Positions 54,515 to 58,423 of a stretch of DNA of 58,423 nt are shown one piece after another. How positions within the stretch are numbered: the first letter of the stretch is position 1; every line of letters starts with the position of its first letter. The DNA comes from UMGS1781 sp045628105 (GTDB lineage Bacteria; Bacillota; Clostridia; TANB77; CAG-508). The position numbers and the translations under genes were made by a program. Where the stretch lies: the NCBI GenBank assembly GCA_045628105.1, contig JAZQOX010000021.1:1-58423 (forward strand), in the 5' to 3' direction. The notes below the pieces were generated by a model. The model saw only the letters and a list, made by a program, of their open reading frames with translations, did not search any database and was not told where the DNA came from.

Positions 54515-54693
54515 TGGAGCCTTTGTCGTAGTTATCTACAACTTTTTTCTCTCTATTTAACATTGATATAATAATCAATCAAGATAGTAGAATTATATCA
54601 TACTTCTATTAAAATACAACACTTGCTCTAAAATTTTCCAAATATCTTTATTTATAGCCATTTTTATAGTATAATATCTAAGGAGGTATAATT

Positions 54694-55281
54694 ATGAACG
54701 TTATTGGTATTACAGGAAAATCAGGAAGTGGAAAAACAACATTTGCTTCCCTTTTGGCTAAAGAATTAAAATGTAAACATATAGATATAGATAAAATTGG
54801 ACATGAAGCCATATTTAGACCAGAAATATTAGATACTTTATGTGAAAAGTTTGGAACTGAAATTTTAGATAAAAATGGAATGTTAGATAGAAAAAAGATG
54901 GGAGATATTATATTTACCAAAAGACATAAAATGAAAGAATTATCTGATTTAACTTGGGAATTTATGCAACAGCAATTAGATTCAATTTTATCTCAAAATG
55001 ATGAAACAGTTGTATTAGAATGGATATTATTACCACATAGTAGATATTGGAAGAAATGTGATTGTAAAATTTTAGTAACGTCAGATGATACCACAAGAAA
55101 AAACAAAGTAATGGAAAGAGATAATATATCCGAAGAATACTTTAATAAAAGAGATTCTGCAAGTATAGATTATTCTCAAATTACTTTTGATTATATATTT
55201 GAAAACGATTATCAAGCACAAACTATGAAAAAAATGCTCGATAAAATAAGTGAGCAACATATTGGAGGAGATGAACGATGA
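54694..55281 (+). CDS. dephospho-CoA kinase-like P-loop protein
   Basis: This 195-residue kinase has P-loop GITGKSGSGKTTFA, HIDIDKIGHEA, GMLDRKKMGDIIF and a C-terminal LDKISEQHIG. The order resembles CoaE, which makes CoA from dephospho-CoA. The usual LL.E.G..... and RN/R.Q motifs are only loosely matched (VLEWILLPHS, RKNKVMERDNI), so it may be a CoaE paralogue. coaD lies 800 bases away on the other strand. It overlaps the next start by 4 bases. Confidence 0.7.
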   Translation: MNVIGITGKSGSGKTTFASLLAKELKCKHIDIDKIGHEAIFRPEILDTLCEKFGTEILDKNGMLDRKKMGDIIFTKRHKMKELSDLTWEFMQQQLDSILSQNDETVVLEWILLPHSRYWKKCDCKILVTSDDTTRKNKVMERDNISEEYFNKRDSASIDYSQITFDYIFENDYQAQTMKKMLDKISEQHIGGDER

Positions 55282-56054
55282 AATTAAAAGTATTAGGAAC
55301 ACAATCGCCATATAACACATTAGGTCATAATTGTCCAGGATTTCTAATTACAGATGGTGAAACAAAGATAATGATTGATTGTGGTAGTGGAAGTCATAGC
55401 TTATTAAATTTTCCAAATGACATAAATAACTTGTCTATTATTATAAGTCATTTACATAGAGACCATTATAATGATATTTATAATATGCAATATTCATCAT
55501 TTGTTTTTAATAATCAAAAAAGAATTGAAAAACCTATTGATATTTATTTGCCATCAAGCCCAGAAAGTATATATCTTGATATAATAGGAGAAAAGAATAG
55601 TTTTGCTAATTATTCAGCAATTAATGAAAAATCAAATTTTAACATTGGAAATATTGACATAAGCTTTTGTCAGACAAATCATCCTGTTGAAACTTATGCA
55701 ATTAAATTATCTAATGGCAATAGAACAATAGTATATACTTCTGATACATCGTTTTCTTGCAAGGATAAACTAGTAGAGTTTGCAAAAAATGCTGATTTAT
55801 TAATTTGTGAATCTAGTCTATTAACATCTCATGGATTTCCAGAAATAAATCCACACCTAACTGCTAAACAAGCTGGAATAATTGCAAAAGAAGCAGGTGT
55901 ACATGGATTAATGTTAACTCACTTTTGGCCAGAAGAATTAATAGAAAAATATGTAGAAGAAGCAAAATCTATATTTTCTAGAACAATTGCAGCAGAAGAA
56001 GGAAAAATTATAGATTTATCTAAAATTCAAGAAAAAGAAGAAGGCGTGAGATAA
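55278..56054 (+). CDS. metallo-beta-lactamase fold hydrolase
   Basis: This 258-residue MBL protein has ISHLHRDHYND (HxHxDH), the later His in TNHPVETYAIK, the Asp in YTSDTSFS, and LMLTHFWPE. It resembles YhfI-type hydrolases. Its ATGA overlaps the kinase stop, so the two are coupled. Substrate unknown. Confidence 0.88.
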   Translation: MKLKVLGTQSPYNTLGHNCPGFLITDGETKIMIDCGSGSHSLLNFPNDINNLSIIISHLHRDHYNDIYNMQYSSFVFNNQKRIEKPIDIYLPSSPESIYLDIIGEKNSFANYSAINEKSNFNIGNIDISFCQTNHPVETYAIKLSNGNRTIVYTSDTSFSCKDKLVEFAKNADLLICESSLLTSHGFPEINPHLTAKQAGIIAKEAGVHGLMLTHFWPEELIEKYVEEAKSIFSRTIAAEEGKIIDLSKIQEKEEGVR

Positions 56055-56079
56055 TCTCTCAAACCTTCTTTTTTGGTTT

Positions 56080-56547
56080 TTATTTTTTTACTAATGCCAG
56101 AACTTCCTCAGGAAGATATTTTGAAACATCTTTATTGTTCCTAAGTAATTCCATAACCATGCTTGAACTGATATTACCCAATTTACCTGCTCTAATGTAA
56201 ACAGTATCAAGTTCAGATATTTCTTCGTTGATAGATGCCATATTTTCTTCGTATTCATAATCCATACCATTTCTAATACCTCTTACTAAAAAAGTAGAAT
56301 TATATTCTTTAGCAACATCAACGGAAAGATTATCATAAGAGATAACTGTTACATTATTAAGATTGTTACGAGCAAGAATCTGTTCGATTGCCTTCTGCAT
56401 CAGTTCTTTGTCGAATCGCCGTGTTTTCTTTGGATGAACACCAATTCCAATGATAACTCTATCAAAGAGCTTAGCTGATTGCGTAACTACATGTAGATGA
56501 CCATTTGTGAATGGATCAAAGCTACCTGCATAAAAACCTGTTTTCAT
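56080..56547 (-). CDS. coaD: phosphopantetheine adenylyltransferase
   Basis: This 155-residue CoaD transfers AMP to 4'-phosphopantetheine. It has GSFDPFTNGHLHVV, LVRGIRNGMDYEYE and ISSSMVMELLRNNKDVSKYLP. It is GC-richer (about 40% in the sampled line) than resident genes. The in-frame CGG at 56419-56421 must be Arg (KTRRFDKE), since a +1 skip would hit a stop in seven codons. It may be an acquired gene. GGAGG lies upstream. Confidence 0.93.
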   Translation of the reverse strand: MKTGFYAGSFDPFTNGHLHVVTQSAKLFDRVIIGIGVHPKKTRRFDKELMQKAIEQILARNNLNNVTVISYDNLSVDVAKEYNSTFLVRGIRNGMDYEYEENMASINEEISELDTVYIRAGKLGNISSSMVMELLRNNKDVSKYLPEEVLALVKK

Positions 56548-56569
56548 TTTGAATCCTCCTTTAATTGTT

Positions 56570-56590
56570 TGGAGGTTTTACCCTCCAAGC
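56570..56590 (-). promoter_or_regulatory. hairpin in the coaD 5' region
   Basis: TTGGAGG and CCTCCAA arms enclose a short TTTTAC loop, just upstream of the coaD ribosome site. It may affect translation of coaD. Confidence 0.4.
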
Positions 56591-56698
56591 TGTTATACTT
56601 TTTGGGTAACAAAATGTATATAATCCAAATTATAACATATTTTACATAATTTTGCAAATATTGGTTTTACTGCGTTTAGCGACTTTTCAATTATGTAT

Positions 56699-57517
56699 TT
56701 ATTTCTTTTTTAACATTTTTTTATTTTCCTTTTCAAGTTGTTTTAAACTTTTCTTTGGTGTAGGCAAATCTTCTGCCATAGTTCCACCATGTTTCTTAAT
56801 AACTTCTCTAATATTATAATGTGCATTATTTGCTTCTTTTTCTGTTTGTATTTTGTCATTTCTTAATTTTTCTTCTGTTTGAGATATTCTAAATAAATTA
56901 GCACTTAATTCTGTACTTCCCATATTATCTAAAATATCTTCTCTATATCTTAAGCCTTTTCTTTTTGCTATATCATCAGCAGTTTCTCCATTATACAATC
57001 CTTTACATCCAGCGTTATGAAATTTATCAAAATTTTTAACTCCAGCATTTTTTGCAGCTTGATTTAAAGAATAGTTTCCTTTTTTAGTTAATTCTCTTTG
57101 ATAGAATCTTTTCTCATCTTCTGTAAGCATACCATATTCTTGTTCTGTTATTTCTTGTTTTCTTGTTTGAACAGCGAAATAAGTTTGAGCAAGTGCAACT
57201 ACTTTTAATCGTGGATTAGCATTTTGGGCAATAAGATAACAAGCATATCTTGTTAAGCTATAATCTTTTTGTTCTCTCTTAGCTCCTGAGCCAATTTGAA
57301 CCTTTTTGTTGTTAACAACGAAATGGTCATCAACAGATATATTTGAATTGTCACATGCTTTTTTTGCTTTTTCAATTACGGCATCAAAATATCTCCAATC
57401 TTTATATTCCAGAACATTCATAAATTCTCTAGCATACCAAAATTCCAAGCCATTTTCATCTATATGCTTAATATCTTCAAATGTTTTATTAGTATAATTT
57501 TTATCTATTTTGTTCAT
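56699..57517 (-). CDS. dinD: DNA damage-inducible protein D (DinD)
   Basis: This 272-residue DinD homologue has FWYAREFMNVLEYKDWR (Bro-N-like), AKREQKDYSLTRYACYLIAQNA, LAQTYFAVQTRKQE, LDNMGSTELSANLFRISQTEEKL and HGGTMAEDLPTPKKSLKQLE. E. coli DinD inhibits RecA-mediated strand exchange. The start at 57517 has GGAG 9 bases upstream; an upstream ATG overlaps that site. It has a perfect promoter with an internal palindrome. Confidence 0.92.
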   Translation of the reverse strand: MNKIDKNYTNKTFEDIKHIDENGLEFWYAREFMNVLEYKDWRYFDAVIEKAKKACDNSNISVDDHFVVNNKKVQIGSGAKREQKDYSLTRYACYLIAQNANPRLKVVALAQTYFAVQTRKQEITEQEYGMLTEDEKRFYQRELTKKGNYSLNQAAKNAGVKNFDKFHNAGCKGLYNGETADDIAKRKGLRYREDILDNMGSTELSANLFRISQTEEKLRNDKIQTEKEANNAHYNIREVIKKHGGTMAEDLPTPKKSLKQLEKENKKMLKKK

Positions 57518-57552
57518 CAATATCATCTCCATTTTTATATTATTTGCCAGTT

Positions 57553-57581
57553 ATTATAAAACAATTGTTTGTATGTGTCAA
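57553..57581 (-). promoter_or_regulatory. dinD promoter with 12-bp palindrome
   Basis: On the minus strand TTGACA (57581-57576), a 17-base spacer and TATAAT (57558-57553) form a perfect promoter. The spacer contains the palindrome AAACAATTGTTT (57559-57570), ideally placed for repression. It does not match the Bacillus LexA box closely. Confidence 0.8.
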
Positions 57582-57748
57582 GTATTATATTAGAATTTTA
57601 TGAAGCTTTTTTCTGTCTTTTACTTGTCAAAAAAGACAAAAAAAGAAGCCGATTAAATCGACTTATATTCTCGTGAATGATATTCACTTTTTGCTTTCTT
57701 GAACTCTAGTATTATCAATACTTTCAAAGAGTTCGCCGAAAACGCATA

Positions 57749-57823
<75 letters not shown>

Positions 57824-57931
57824 AACATAACTTTATTTTAACATACAAAACAAAAAAGTCAATAAATTTTATTGAAAAACAAAGGCCATTATGATAAAAT
57901 TACCTATAATAAAACTTTGGGGAGGAAGAAT

Positions 57932-58378
57932 ATGAAGAATAACAAAGGAATAACTTTAATAGTTGTAATATTAACAGTAGTACTACTTTCCATATTAGGT
58001 GGGCTATTAATTACAAATGGAACAAAAACATATAAAAAATCACAAATAGTGCATTTTGAAACATATATGAAGAATATACAAAAAAAGGTTGATATATTAG
58101 TTGAAAGTGAACCAAACTATTTGAGCTATGGGCAAGAATTAACTGCAGAACAAAAAAACAAATTGCAGCAAATAATAAATAGCGATAGCAATATAGAAAC
58201 AAGAAATGTTAATGAGCCAAAACTAAGATACTTTAGTTCAAGTGATATAGAAAGTACTCTTGAATTATTTGATATAAATGATGAATTTGTAATTAATTTT
58301 GCAAATAGAGATGTAATAAGTCTAAATGGCGTTGAAAAAGATAATAAAATGCACTATGTTCAGTATACATTAAACTAA
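57932..58378 (+). CDS. type IV pilin-like protein (no Glu5)
   Basis: This 148-residue protein starts MKNNKGITLIVVILTVVLLSILGG, a class III signal with the GITLI cleavage context, and has a soluble domain of about 115 residues. Position +5 is Val rather than Glu. ATG 57932 follows GGGGAGGAAG. It resembles the protein at 2159 in size and layout. It lies directly upstream of mutL. Confidence 0.7.
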   Translation: MKNNKGITLIVVILTVVLLSILGGLLITNGTKTYKKSQIVHFETYMKNIQKKVDILVESEPNYLSYGQELTAEQKNKLQQIINSDSNIETRNVNEPKLRYFSSSDIESTLELFDINDEFVINFANRDVISLNGVEKDNKMHYVQYTLN

Positions 58379-58394
58379 ATGAAAGGGATTAACA

Positions 58395-58423
58395 ATGGGA
58401 AAGATAGTTTTATTAGATGATTT
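58395..58423 (+). CDS. mutL: start of mutL (5' end only)
   Basis: ATG 58395, after AAAGGGA, begins MGKIVLLDD and runs off the window. MutL proteins typically start with a similar short strand (M-x-K-I-x-x-L-D) before the IAAGEV motif. The identification rests on nine residues. Confidence 0.5.

Overview
The window reads as the chromosome of an AT-rich (roughly 28-30% GC by eye), spore-forming, low-GC Gram-positive bacterium, most likely an uncultured gut-type Clostridia lineage. Sporulation genes spoIVFA/spoIVFB, spoIIID, yabG, veg, sipL and yunB are present, together with Clostridia-like housekeeping order (uppS-cdsA-rseP, rpsF-ssb-rpsR, comM-dprA-yraN). Lineage is inferred from gene content; no search could be run.

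Layout. 0-7 kb: spoIVFA/spoIVFB, a pilin-like protein, feoB (minus), a membrane-anchored protein, tatD. 7-20 kb: a YabE-like cell-wall protein, comM-dprA-yraN, an SDR, a divergent repressor/XRE pair, a VanW protein, tgt, WG-repeat and DUF421 membrane proteins. 19-24 kb: uppS-cdsA-rseP and rpsF-ssb-rpsR. 24-30 kb: an NMT1-type ABC importer, a CaCA exchanger, nth and spoIIID. 30-39 kb: a GHKL kinase, the yabG/veg/sipL/yunB cluster, a nucleoside kinase and ksgA. 39-45 kb: a DUF84 phosphatase, thrS, acpS and a Rieske oxidoreductase. 45.4-49.7 kb: tRNA-Arg followed by a GC-richer four-gene NAD salvage island (nadD-pncA-pncB-nadE). 50-58 kb: secreted and membrane proteins, tRNA-Pro, RNA/CoA genes, dinD, tRNA-Gly, a second full pilin-like protein and the first codons of mutL.

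The main discovery candidate is translational. Five otherwise intact genes (feoB, comM, an ABC permease twice, spoIIID and a DUF84 gene) each need a +1 shift. All six shift sites have the same form: an in-frame CGG codon at which skipping the C gives a GGN glycine codon at a glycine-compatible, usually conserved, position. In the AT-rich resident genes I found about 90 out-of-frame CGG trinucleotides but no in-frame CGG other than these six. The three in-frame CGG triplets that must be read as Arg are in GC-richer minus-strand genes (nadD, an unknown gene, coaD). The only tRNA-Gly in the window (57750-57823) has anticodon UCC followed by G37 instead of the usual A37, plus a disrupted anticodon stem. 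Its UCCG is complementary to the quadruplet CGGN. The only CGN-family Arg tRNA seen has anticodon ACG, which does not read CGG. I propose that CGGN is read as a four-base glycine codon, or at least is an efficient +1 shift site served by this tRNA.

Other points of interest are the NAD island bounded by tRNA-Arg 3'-end copies, a family of GGGAC-core palindromes that supply the C-termini of two genes, a hairpin abutting the spoIIID ribosome binding site, pilin-like proteins without Glu5, and an RseP without PDZ and a ThrRS without TGS.
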